Part shown: piece after piece, positions 54,854-63,385 of the stretch
Layout of the letters: every line of letters begins with the position of its first letter
How positions within the stretch are numbered: position 1 is the stretch's first letter
Assembly: GCF_900176355.1 (NCBI RefSeq)
Contig: NZ_FWXI01000009.1
Location: 62,001 to 126,000, forward strand
From: Sporomusa malonica
Lineage (GTDB): Bacteria > Bacillota > Negativicutes > Sporomusales > Sporomusaceae
Direction: 5' to 3'
DNA length: 64,000 nt
Position numbers and translations under genes: made by a program
The notes under the pieces: generated by a model
Databases searched by the model: none
What the model was told of the DNA's origin: nothing
Seen by the model: only the letters and a program-made list of their open reading frames with translations

Positions 54854-55626
54854 CTGTTAGCTGCCTCCTTGGTCACGCTTATATCAGTCAAGTTTAAGTG
54901 CATGCCAATGCTTTCAATAAACGCTCTGTCTCCATCTAAAAGCCTGAGCGCCACCCACCGGGGATTAAGCTTGTTACCAATAAGGCGATCAACACTTGGC
55001 AAAAGCAGTTGCACTGCTTCTTCTACCGCAGATGAATACTTTAACTGGTTAGTCTTGGTCTTGCACTCACCTGTGGCTACAAGGTGCAAGGTATATATTA
55101 GGTGGGCAAGACCTTCATTTTGGCGTGCTGCTGTTGCGACCACCGGCACGCCAAGTTCTTTTTCCAGCACCTCAATATTAACCTGAATTCCTTTCTTTCT
55201 GGCTTCATCGATAAGATTGACACAAACAACGACATTCGGGGTCATTTCAATTACCTGAAGCGCAAGATTCAGGTTTCTTTCAAGGCATGTGGCATCTAAT
55301 ACAACCAAGGTTACATCAGGACGGCCAAAACAGATAAAATCCCGCGCTATCTGCTCTTCTGCCGTATGAGCCAAGATGGAATAAGTCCCTGGTAAATCCA
55401 CCAGCAAAAATGATTTATCATTGTAAGTAAAGGTTCCCTGCGCATTATTGACTGTTTTGCCCGGCCAGTTGCCGGTATGTTGCCTTAGACCGGTTAACGC
55501 GTTAAAAACAGTACTTTTGCCAACGTTAGGATTACCTGCAAGTGCAATCACGAACTGACCCGGACTGGTATTAATCCCGAAATGTTCCCTCAATACTCTC
55601 ATGGTAGAATCAATCACTTGTGCCAC
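54850..55626 (-). CDS. feoB: Ferrous iron transport FeoB, GTPase part (split gene)
   Basis: A 258-residue protein corresponding to the N-terminal G domain of FeoB. It has G1 GNPNVGKST, a switch I region containing HTGNWPGKTV, G3 DLPGTYSI and a G4-like VNLIDEA, followed by a helical region (about 195-245). Its start is a GTG with GGGGGG 7 nt upstream, overlapping feoA by 13 nt. Normal FeoB continues into membrane helices; here the stop lies at the natural domain boundary. It probably gates the separately encoded transmembrane part. Confidence 0.92.
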   Translation of the reverse strand: MAQVIDSTMRVLREHFGINTSPGQFVIALAGNPNVGKSTVFNALTGLRQHTGNWPGKTVNNAQGTFTYNDKSFLLVDLPGTYSILAHTAEEQIARDFICFGRPDVTLVVLDATCLERNLNLALQVIEMTPNVVVCVNLIDEARKKGIQVNIEVLEKELGVPVVATAARQNEGLAHLIYTLHLVATGECKTKTNQLKYSSAVEEAVQLLLPSVDRLIGNKLNPRWVALRLLDGDRAFIESIGMHLNLTDISVTKEAANR

Positions 55627-55904
55627 TCTTTATTCCCCCCATATGTGCGTGTGTCGTCTGGTAAATACGCTCGAATAAGGCGGGCATCGTCACTGCGCAG
55701 GGCAATGGTACTCCCCCTGACAGCATAAGCAATCGGATCACCGGCAGGACTTTTCCGCACACAGCGAATCGGTGTACCTGGCACCATTCCCAAATCTAAT
55801 ATCCGCCGTCTCAATAAACCCTCAAGCTCAACACTAGCCACAAAGCAGGACGCCCCTACCGCCAATTCTGAAAGAGCAATTGTTGACATCTGATGAGTGC
55901 TCAC
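55614..55904 (-). CDS. feoA: FeoA-domain protein
   Basis: A 96-residue SH3-like FeoA protein. The motif RRRILDLGMVPGTPIRCVRKSPAGDPIAYAV (key parts LDLGMVPGT and SPAGDPIAY) is diagnostic. It is the first gene of the feoA-feoB-feoB operon. FeoA is needed for FeoB function, although its contact site is unsettled. The upstream region holds three TTAGC/GCTAA elements that suggest metal-dependent repression. Confidence 0.93.
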   Translation of the reverse strand: MSTHQMSTIALSELAVGASCFVASVELEGLLRRRILDLGMVPGTPIRCVRKSPAGDPIAYAVRGSTIALRSDDARLIRAYLPDDTRTYGGNKEWHK

Positions 55905-55928
55905 TGTACCAACCTCCCTAACTTAACC

Positions 55929-56002
55929 TTAGCTAACAGCTGGCTAAAAAATATAAGTTAGCTGTAGCTAACAGATATACCAAAAATTTTAGCCTCAGCT
56001 AA
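55929..56002. promoter_or_regulatory. DtxR-type operators upstream of feoA
   Basis: Two 14-bp palindromes of form TTAGC-N4-GCTAA lie at 55958-55971 (within GTTAGCTGTAGCTAAC) and 55989-56002, with starts 31 bp apart, about three helical turns. A third, looser pair (TTAGC...GCTAA) is at 55929-55947. They resemble DtxR-family boxes and lie in the feo promoter region; the DtxR-type regulator at 52983 is the candidate binder. Confidence 0.7.
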
Positions 56003-56071
56003 CTACCAGGCTATCTGTTATATGGTATGAAACGATTTCGCCGCCGGTTACAAATCTGGCGTATTTTTTTC

Positions 56072-56129
56072 ATAGCAATAGCACAAGCCTGCAAGTTTAT
56101 GAAAACTTGCAGGCTTGTGCTATTGCTAT
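56072..56129 (-). terminator. 27-bp perfect inverted repeat after the acetolactate decarboxylase gene
   Basis: Arms of 27 bases without mismatch (left arm starts ATAGCAATAGCACAAGCC) around a 4-nt loop, 5 nt past the stop at 56134. No T run follows in the minus direction, so it may stabilise the mRNA end as much as terminate. Confidence 0.6.
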
Positions 56130-56133
56130 TATA

Positions 56134-56892
56134 TTATAATGCTTTATAGTTATCCGGCTTTTTCAACGGCTTGGTTGGGTAGGGAGAAAACTGGATATGC
56201 ATCTTCGGTGTTTCATCAAGTCTTATCTCAGCATCTGTTAGCATCAAATCAAGCACATGCCCCCCCTTTTCAATGTCATCTGAAAGAAAGTGCAGATGAT
56301 ACCCGGCGGCGTTCGTGTTCCCCAGATAGTCAGGCAGCCAAAAGCCTACTAGCCTGCCGGATATATCGGAATATACGATCTCGTTCTGCTCTTTTAAAGC
56401 ATCTGAGAGCAGCGGATACGGCTGTTGATACGGGCCAGTACTGCGCACTTTTATTACCTTGAACGTTCCCTTGATTATTATCGTATAAGGCAGATCATTG
56501 CGGACACGCAGTTTATCCAGTTCCAGCTTGAGTGAGTCAAGTTTTATCTCAGTACCTGCGATTTTTTTTGTTATATCGGCATCAAAATAGGTAACAGCAT
56601 AAAACGGAGTTTGGACAGCATCACCTTCAACGGTAACTTTGCCGTTTTTCGCTACCTTGTAGACTTTCCCATCCACTACAATCATTTCACCGTCAAGACC
56701 GGCAAAGGTCCCCAGCCCGGTATCACCTTTGGTCTTAAGATTTTTCACGGTATCCACACCATCATAATTTCCTGCCAGAAGAGCCTCAATGGTAGACCCC
56801 TGATAGACAGTCTCTCTATCAAACGCAGGCGTAAATCCCAGCGAAACGAACATCAATATCATACAAGCTACTAAAATACTTTTTTTCATCAT
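56134..56892 (-). CDS. budA: Alpha-acetolactate decarboxylase with signal peptide
   Basis: A 252-residue acetolactate decarboxylase producing acetoin from 2-acetolactate. The zinc-binding region is GYHLHFLSDDIEKGGHVLD, and TVYQGSTIEALLAGNYDG and the Arg-bearing STGPYQQPYPLL are typical. Unusually, it starts with a secretion signal (MMKKSILVACMILMFVSLGF), so it should act outside the cytoplasmic membrane, as known for Brevibacillus AldC. Two adjacent ATG codons make the start uncertain by one residue. No acetolactate synthase is nearby. Confidence 0.9.
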   Translation of the reverse strand: MMKKSILVACMILMFVSLGFTPAFDRETVYQGSTIEALLAGNYDGVDTVKNLKTKGDTGLGTFAGLDGEMIVVDGKVYKVAKNGKVTVEGDAVQTPFYAVTYFDADITKKIAGTEIKLDSLKLELDKLRVRNDLPYTIIIKGTFKVIKVRSTGPYQQPYPLLSDALKEQNEIVYSDISGRLVGFWLPDYLGNTNAAGYHLHFLSDDIEKGGHVLDLMLTDAEIRLDETPKMHIQFSPYPTKPLKKPDNYKAL

Positions 56893-56935
56893 TCACACCA
56901 CTTTCTCTTGCTTTTATTTACAACAGTATTTCTCT

Positions 56936-58648
56936 TTAATGATCAAAATGGAACCTGATATGACAATTATCGTTATTACTGTCTGCCTTAAGCCAGTCAA
57001 CATGCTGTTTGATCAGATAACCTGACAGTTTGACAAATGCTGCTTCATCTGCCAAGAGTTCAGCTTCAGTTGGTCTTATGTCCGGAAACTGCATCAACGT
57101 TCCTTCATAATAAATGTCCACGTCCAGGTTAAATTCCTCAAAGCTAACATCCACCTTAACCGCCCCTTTGGCCAACCCCAGTTCTGCCGCCGATTCTATA
57201 AATTCATTGAGAACTGCCGAAGCGCGATTGATAATTTCTCTTCGCGCCCCCCAGGCTGCACCATTAGCTTCCATAAAATGAGCTATTTCTTCTGAAGAGA
57301 TCGCCCCGGGGGCCATCTCGGTAACCTGATGCTTGGCAATACCAATACGAAACAGTAAATTGAGCAGAACAGCCGACAGCGCCGTAGCCGAAAGCGATGA
57401 TTTGAACAAAGGCTGCAAATATACTGGCAAGGATGATTCAAAGCCGGGAAACATCTCTACGGCCAAACCAATAGTAAAAGCCAGACCTAAAACGAAAAAT
57501 TTGCGCGAATCCAGCATACGCGAGGTACACATCTGCATTCCTGCCGGAATTATAAACACTATTTCCACCATTAAAATAGCTGCCATGACCGGCTCTGGCA
57601 TAATGGCGAAAATTGTGCTAATCTTGGGCAAAAAGGCAAGTACGATAAACGCAGCGCCAACACAATACCCAATGTAACGGCTAACAGCCCCGGTCGCAAT
57701 AGCAAGCCCGATGCTGCCCGAACTGGTAGTTTGCCCCATAGAACCCATAAAGCCCCCAAGCATTGTGCCTAGCCCTTCGGCAAACAGGCCGCCGCTGATC
57801 GATTTCATGTCCAGCTTTGTCCAATTTTCATCATTAACTTTCTGACAAGCAGAAACATTACCAAGCGTTTTTAGACTGGAGCAAAACGCCAGCAGCAAAA
57901 AAGGAACTAGCAAATCCAGATCAAATGACCAGCCAACATGGCTCATGTTGGGGAAAGCAATATTAGGAGCTGCCGCAATTTTTTGTAAATGCTCTTCGGT
58001 AAGGACTCTGGTGAAGTAGGAAGCCAGAAACCCGACTATAATCCCGGCTACTATGGAATATTGCCGCATCCATTCTTTTCCCCAGATGAACATAACCATA
58101 ATAACAGCCAGCGTTACAAACGCGATCAACGCTTCCAGACTATCTGACCCTCTACCATCCCCCACAAAACTGAAAAAGCTGTATCTGATAAAGGAAATAG
58201 GCAGCATAGTAATGATCAGTCCCGTAATTTCAACAGGAAACAGCACCCTCAACTTGTGTATCACCTTGCTAAACAAAACCTGCGCCGCCCCCGCCACAAC
58301 CGTCATCCCCAGCACCAGGTGAAGGCCACCGTTCTTTGCTGCCAACATGGAAACCGGTAAAAGTAAAGCATTAGTCTCATGGGCGCATAAATAACCTGAC
58401 CCTACCCATCCTTTGTTACATGCTTGCATTATTGTCCCAATTCCCATAGTGATCATCATAAGACTAACAAAACTTCGTGCCAGTTCTGTTGTTCCGCCAA
58501 TTGCGGCAACAATGAATACTGGAAACATGAGATCAACTGACAGAGTAGCAATTTGTTGCAATACCAATGGCACTAATGCTCCCAGCGGCAGCTTGTCATC
58601 AACGCCATAAATGATATTGGTCGGTTTTTTATGTTTCGTATCAGACAC
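56936..58648 (-). CDS. NCS2-family nucleobase permease with C-terminal extension
   Basis: A 570-residue nucleobase:cation symporter of the xanthine/uracil family. It has about 12-14 membrane segments, with GSMGQTTSSGSIGLAIATGA and IMPEPVMAAILMVEIVFIIP in the conserved region. After about residue 450 a soluble tail of some 120 residues contains LNEFIESAAELGLAKGAVKV and FNLDVDIYYEG, which looks like a degenerate histidine-kinase-type ATPase fold; similar tails occur in one subfamily. The GTG at 58648 has AAAGGAGG 6 nt upstream. The substrate may be a purine, which would suit the xanthine dehydrogenase-like genes, but this is inference. Confidence 0.82.
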   Translation of the reverse strand: MSDTKHKKPTNIIYGVDDKLPLGALVPLVLQQIATLSVDLMFPVFIVAAIGGTTELARSFVSLMMITMGIGTIMQACNKGWVGSGYLCAHETNALLLPVSMLAAKNGGLHLVLGMTVVAGAAQVLFSKVIHKLRVLFPVEITGLIITMLPISFIRYSFFSFVGDGRGSDSLEALIAFVTLAVIMVMFIWGKEWMRQYSIVAGIIVGFLASYFTRVLTEEHLQKIAAAPNIAFPNMSHVGWSFDLDLLVPFLLLAFCSSLKTLGNVSACQKVNDENWTKLDMKSISGGLFAEGLGTMLGGFMGSMGQTTSSGSIGLAIATGAVSRYIGYCVGAAFIVLAFLPKISTIFAIMPEPVMAAILMVEIVFIIPAGMQMCTSRMLDSRKFFVLGLAFTIGLAVEMFPGFESSLPVYLQPLFKSSLSATALSAVLLNLLFRIGIAKHQVTEMAPGAISSEEIAHFMEANGAAWGARREIINRASAVLNEFIESAAELGLAKGAVKVDVSFEEFNLDVDIYYEGTLMQFPDIRPTEAELLADEAAFVKLSGYLIKQHVDWLKADSNNDNCHIRFHFDH

Positions 58649-58654
58649 AATCAT

Positions 58655-59032
58655 CCTCCTTTAGCAATACAAAGTTAAAGTTCTCTGCAAAGCTGAATCG
58701 AATCAATACAGAAAAAATCAACGCACTTCAAATCTTAAAGAAAACACGGCTTGCGTCGATCCTTGGCAAACCAGTCTCCTCACAAGTTACTCGAAAACTT
58801 CCATGATGAAAGAGATATTCGTCGCCCTGCTACTATATCCTTCCTTTTACAGCAATATATGGCAAATTATTAGGCTCCGCCCATGACCGTCCGATCAATT
58901 AGTTCTTTATCTTAAATAAAAATACACCCTTTGGTCGACTGACCACTGGGCGTATTTTTTCATTTGTTGCTCTACATGTATAAAGCAAACGTTAATCTCC
59001 ATATCATCTTTAATTGTGAAGCAAAAATAACT
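58655..59032. other. Intergenic region upstream of the NCS2 permease
   Basis: A 378-bp region without a credible complete gene. It contains the terminator of the NRPS-like gene at 58918-58960 and the permease leader. On the minus strand 58826-58728 reads as a 32-codon stop-bounded stretch with protein-like composition (GDEYLFHHGSFRVTCEE...) but no start codon. No known riboswitch was recognised. Confidence 0.45.
58918..58960. terminator. Terminator after the NRPS-like gene
   Basis: Stem AAAATAC.CCC..TGGTC / GACCA..GGG.GTATTTT with a 4-nt loop and T runs on both strands. It lies about 73 nt past the stop at 59033. Confidence 0.82.
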
Positions 59033-62000
59033 TTACCGCATACGCTGACCTGGTACACCTTGCCAGTCTGTATGTGCCGGCATAGTCTCACCCTTCATAA
59101 TTAGGGTAAGATCAGACACTCCGACGCCCGCTTCTAGTTGTACGTCATAGAGTATAGTGGCGGCTGCGCCCACTGTACACCTATCGCCTATTTGTATTTT
59201 CCCCAGCTTCATAATACGGTCTTCAAAAAGATGGGTTTGAAGATTGGCATCATCATTAAGGGCTACGTCATCGCCTATTTCAATAAGATCAAATTCAGTC
59301 ATCCAACTAGTATCAATATAACAACGGTTGCCTATCTTAACGCCAAACAGGCGCAAAACCCTGGAAACATAAGGCGTACCCAGCAATGAATTATAAAAGA
59401 AGTTGACGATAAGACCCTCGTACACGCCAGTAATCAGCTCTGAAACCCATACAAAGGGGCTCCACAAAGGATGGACCCCTGGCTTATATCTTCCCACCAG
59501 CAGTCTCTTGAATCCTGCAAATACTAAAATACATACTATTCCTGACAGAATATAAATAAAGGGTGTAAGAGCAATTAAATACCATGTGCTGCTTTCTGCA
59601 GAATAGGTAAGGGTAAGATCAATTATAATGCAAGCCAAAATAATAAATATTGTTGTTGGCAATATGATCTTGAAAAAGTCGATGATACACCGCTGCAATA
59701 CTAATGCCTTTTTCGGTTTAAAGGTTTGCTCCTCACCAAATTGTTCCAGTTTTTGCCGTTTTGGTAGAAAAATTGGCGGAGAGCCTAACCAAGCTGTGCC
59801 ATCAGGTATTGGACTTTGTGAAGAAACTGTTGAAAGAACTCCGATGAGACAATGACTGCCAATCCTTGTGCCTGCAGGCACTACTGCACTATTACCAATA
59901 AAAGTATAATCACCAATACAAGTCTTCTTTAAGTACAAATACCCTCCATCTATTGTCGAGCCATTAATACTAGCATCGTCGGCAATAAAACAACCTTTGC
60001 CAACTTCCAACATTTCCGGAATAATATCACGCACATAAGAAACCTCAGTCCCTGGGCCAAGACGTACTCCCAGTGTAAGAAGCCATTGTCTGGTGTATAT
60101 CGTACCGAAAAGACCACCAAGCACTGTCTCAACATATCGGAAGAGCTGACTAAACAGCCAATATCGGAAATAGAAAAAGCTGTTTAACGGATACCGGCTT
60201 TCTTTCATATCAAAACATAAGACTTTTTTGAGCAAGGTGGTGGTCACTAGTAGTAACAGAATAAATATTAGGGCAAGAAACGGCGCATAAATAAACCACC
60301 AGCCAAGTCCATCAGATAATATCAGCACTTCCTCTACAAAGATGAGTCCTGGGAAAAACAGTCCTTCTATAAGAGTAGGCAGTAAAACAGCCCCGATTGC
60401 AAAAAGTATAACATGATAAAATGACCATGTAATTTCTCGTTTTTCCGCTACGTGGATAAGCGTTGTAAACTGTGCAGGCGAGCCTGACCATAATTCGTTA
60501 CCCGGAATGTTCACACCTTCAGGTAATAAGGATATATCACCTAAAGCCGCGCCATCCTCCATAATATTATTACCAGCCAATATTGCTCGGCTGCCGATTT
60601 TACAGTTTTCACCAATCTGAATGGGTGCCAGATGCAGCATGCCTCCCTCTACCCAAGATCCATTCACGCTGCTGTCTGTGCCGATGCTTGAACCATTTCC
60701 TACAGTAAGCAAGTCAAAGGCTGTAAGATCGTACGAACCAAAATACACTCCTTTGCCAATCTTGGCTCCCATCAGACGATAAAATATAGGTAAGACGGGA
60801 CTTCCCGCCAAAAAATTTATAGGGATAGCCCTGATGAGTTGGCGTATAAACCAGTACCGAAAATAATACCAGCCCCATAGCGGATAACTACCTGGTCTTA
60901 TCTTCCCAATAATTAGCCATTTCGCCAGAACGACAATCGCAAAAATCACAGGAATGGAACCAGCATAAACAAGCAGCCCAATAAATGCGGCCTGGATGGC
61001 GTCCATGCCATGGGCGGAGAAATGGGCAAATAACATAAAAGGCCCAAGCCATTGCCAGAAATTCAACAGAGAATGAATAAGGATAGCTGCACCTTGGGCA
61101 ATCGCGCAGCAAAAGTAGGCAAAACCAGAAGCTTTGTGAAATTCCTTTTTACCCTTTAGAGGCCGAGGTTGGTCAAGTGCTTGGAGGAACTTTGCCAAAC
61201 TTTCAATTGTGGGATACTTGTAAATGTCCCTTACTGCAATGCCCTTGAATTTATCTATTTTACGAAGTTTGGAGACTGCACCAGCCGCCAAAAGCGAATG
61301 ACCACCAAGGTCATAAAAAAAGTCATCATTAGTAGATATTTCGATATTTGGAAAGACATCGCGCCATACAGCGACAATTTGCTCTTCAACCGGGGTACAG
61401 GGTCCATTAATTTGCCGCTGCTCATCGACAAACGGATGCTGAGCAGCCGGAAGTTGCTTGCGGTTTATTTTGCCGCTGCTAGATGTAGGCAATGACTCGA
61501 CCTCATCCAGCCAGGACGGTATCATATAGGGCGGCAGTCTTTTTTTCAAGGTTTCCCTGAGCTCTTTATATTTGATGGTATGGCCTTCCCTAATTACAAC
61601 ATAAGCAGCCAGTTGCTGCCCAGTGTGATGTAAGGCTACAGCTGCCGACAGTATTGCTGGATTTTGCATGAGAATAGATTCAATTTCCGATAGTTCTATG
61701 CGAAATCCACGCAGTTTAACTTGATCATCACTACGACCCAGGTATTCAATTTCCCCTTCGCTATTGTAACGGGCAAGGTCACCAGTCCGATAAAGACACA
61801 ACGGCTCACCTGTCAGCTTATTGGTGAAAATAAATCGCCGAAAATCCAGATCATCCATATTCAAATAACCACGGGAAACACCCGGACCGGCAATAAGCAA
61901 TTCACCCTCTTCACCAATGGGCACTAGTTCAAGTTTTTCATTAACAATATATGTGCGATAGTTCGGCAAAGCTCTGCCGATGGTCACTGGCTTGTCTGGT

Positions 62001-63001
62001 CGCAATTCACCAACTGTTGCCACAATGGTCGTCTCAGTCGGTCCATAGGAGTTAAACAAAACGCGATTAGGATTATACCAGCGTTTTACCAAGTCATGGG
62101 GACACGCTTCCCCGCCTAAAATGATTATACGGATTGTATCCATTTCACTTTCTACCATTGAAAGAAGCGTAGGTGAACAGGACAACACCGTCACGTTATG
62201 ACAGGTCATCATCTCTCCAAACTGGGGACCTGATTGCATAATCTCCTTTGTCCCGGCGATCAAAGTACCACCGTTGGCAAAAGCCATCCATATTTCTTCA
62301 AGCGAAGCGTCAAAAGCAATTGAGGCGCACTGGAGAATGCGGTCCTCCGGCTTAATTCCGTAGGTTGCCGTTGCACCTCGGACGTAGTTGCAGATGTTTC
62401 GGTGATCAATAATACACCCTTTAGGCCTGCCGGTAGTGCCTGACGTATAGATAATATAACAAGGAGAAAATAATGCCTCTCTATTAAGCCCAATTGTTTC
62501 GGGCAGCAAACGCTGCTCACTTTCTTTAGCTACAACCGACCAATCTTGATCTACCAAAAGAGTCTGTACCAGAAAACCTGATATTTGATTGCCGACGGCT
62601 TCCCAAAGCTTGGCAGTGGTTATACAGATCGGGGCAGCTGAATCTTTCAGGATAAAATCAACACGTTCAACAGGAAATGACAGATCTACCGGGACATATG
62701 CCGCACCGGCTTTCATCACACCAATCATTGCAATATATAAATACTCTGTCTTGTCAAGCATTAATACCACATTGTCACCAGTCTGCAGTCCTTGTTTACG
62801 CAGATAATAAGCTAATTGATTACTGCGCTTATCCAGTTCCCTATAGGTAAGTTTTACATTCCCACACTCTAAGGCTGTTTTACTAGAATACCGCTCCGCA
62901 TTGTTTTCAAACAATTCATGCAAGAACTCGTCCCGGCAATAGTCCGGATTAAACGCTGCACCGCTGAACTCCTGCAAAATCTTATGGTGTTGTTCACTCA
63001 T
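59033..63001 (-). CDS. Pls/PosA-type NRPS-like protein (adenylation-carrier-acyltransferase repeats)
   Basis: A 1322-residue membrane-bound protein. The adenylation domain (about 25-510) has YIIYTSGTTGRPKG, NSYGPTET, YRTGDLARY and the terminal Lys in SSGKINRKQL. The carrier domain has the phosphopantetheine Ser in DLGGHSLLAA (about 580). A long C-terminal region follows, with several membrane helices alternating with three left-handed beta-helix hexapeptide segments. There is no condensation or thioesterase domain. This is the Pls/PosA plan known from epsilon-poly-L-lysine synthetase. I chose the ATG at 63001 (AGAGGAG upstream). It is monocistronic and its product is unknown. Confidence 0.88.
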   Translation of the reverse strand: MSEQHHKILQEFSGAAFNPDYCRDEFLHELFENNAERYSSKTALECGNVKLTYRELDKRSNQLAYYLRKQGLQTGDNVVLMLDKTEYLYIAMIGVMKAGAAYVPVDLSFPVERVDFILKDSAAPICITTAKLWEAVGNQISGFLVQTLLVDQDWSVVAKESEQRLLPETIGLNREALFSPCYIIYTSGTTGRPKGCIIDHRNICNYVRGATATYGIKPEDRILQCASIAFDASLEEIWMAFANGGTLIAGTKEIMQSGPQFGEMMTCHNVTVLSCSPTLLSMVESEMDTIRIIILGGEACPHDLVKRWYNPNRVLFNSYGPTETTIVATVGELRPDKPVTIGRALPNYRTYIVNEKLELVPIGEEGELLIAGPGVSRGYLNMDDLDFRRFIFTNKLTGEPLCLYRTGDLARYNSEGEIEYLGRSDDQVKLRGFRIELSEIESILMQNPAILSAAVALHHTGQQLAAYVVIREGHTIKYKELRETLKKRLPPYMIPSWLDEVESLPTSSSGKINRKQLPAAQHPFVDEQRQINGPCTPVEEQIVAVWRDVFPNIEISTNDDFFYDLGGHSLLAAGAVSKLRKIDKFKGIAVRDIYKYPTIESLAKFLQALDQPRPLKGKKEFHKASGFAYFCCAIAQGAAILIHSLLNFWQWLGPFMLFAHFSAHGMDAIQAAFIGLLVYAGSIPVIFAIVVLAKWLIIGKIRPGSYPLWGWYYFRYWFIRQLIRAIPINFLAGSPVLPIFYRLMGAKIGKGVYFGSYDLTAFDLLTVGNGSSIGTDSSVNGSWVEGGMLHLAPIQIGENCKIGSRAILAGNNIMEDGAALGDISLLPEGVNIPGNELWSGSPAQFTTLIHVAEKREITWSFYHVILFAIGAVLLPTLIEGLFFPGLIFVEEVLILSDGLGWWFIYAPFLALIFILLLLVTTTLLKKVLCFDMKESRYPLNSFFYFRYWLFSQLFRYVETVLGGLFGTIYTRQWLLTLGVRLGPGTEVSYVRDIIPEMLEVGKGCFIADDASINGSTIDGGYLYLKKTCIGDYTFIGNSAVVPAGTRIGSHCLIGVLSTVSSQSPIPDGTAWLGSPPIFLPKRQKLEQFGEEQTFKPKKALVLQRCIIDFFKIILPTTIFIILACIIIDLTLTYSAESSTWYLIALTPFIYILSGIVCILVFAGFKRLLVGRYKPGVHPLWSPFVWVSELITGVYEGLIVNFFYNSLLGTPYVSRVLRLFGVKIGNRCYIDTSWMTEFDLIEIGDDVALNDDANLQTHLFEDRIMKLGKIQIGDRCTVGAAATILYDVQLEAGVGVSDLTLIMKGETMPAHTDWQGVPGQRMR

Positions 63002-63385
63002 AGCCCCGACTCCTCTTACCATAGAATCAGCCCAATATAATTTTGCCATTTTTGTGGATTAATCTGGAAAACTCAATATCAGACTTTCGACAATATCAAT
63101 AGAATACCTCCTACTTTCAGCATCACTATTGAACAAACCAAAAATCTACTACGAATTTCTTGAGATATTTTGAGAAACCATAGTAGATTTTTGGTTTGTT
63201 TTTTTTAGTTTAGCATATTAATCCGGCTGCCAAGTTAAAGATTTTCTAAAGAATAGATTGAATCAAGGATTTCAGTATTACTATATCCTCCCATTCGCAG
63301 CATAATTTGGAGGAATTTACATATTAACCTCGAATAATAGCAACCAACGCAATAATCCAAATAAATCCTTAGAAGAGGTGGCTTT
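63002..63385. other. Intergenic region between the NRPS-like gene and the last response regulator
   Basis: A 384-bp divergent region with no credible gene. It holds the NRPS-like leader, the inverted repeat at 63134-63198 and an A/T-rich stretch before the response regulator. A minus-strand open frame at 63235-63540 overlaps the regulator and shows no coding character. Confidence 0.5.
63134..63198 (+). terminator. 18-bp inverted repeat with plus-strand T run
   Basis: Arms CAAACCAAAAATCTACTA and TAGTAGATTTTTGGTTTG separated by 29 nt, then an 8-nt T run on the plus strand. No plus-strand gene lies upstream, so it either ends an unannotated short transcript or insulates the divergent regulator gene. 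Confidence 0.5.

Noticed and set aside
58728..58880. Cyclic-di-GMP or purine riboswitch in the permease leader
   Set aside because: Short matches to conserved words (GCAAACC, GACGCAAGCC) occur in the wrong order and strand, and no full fold could be drawn.
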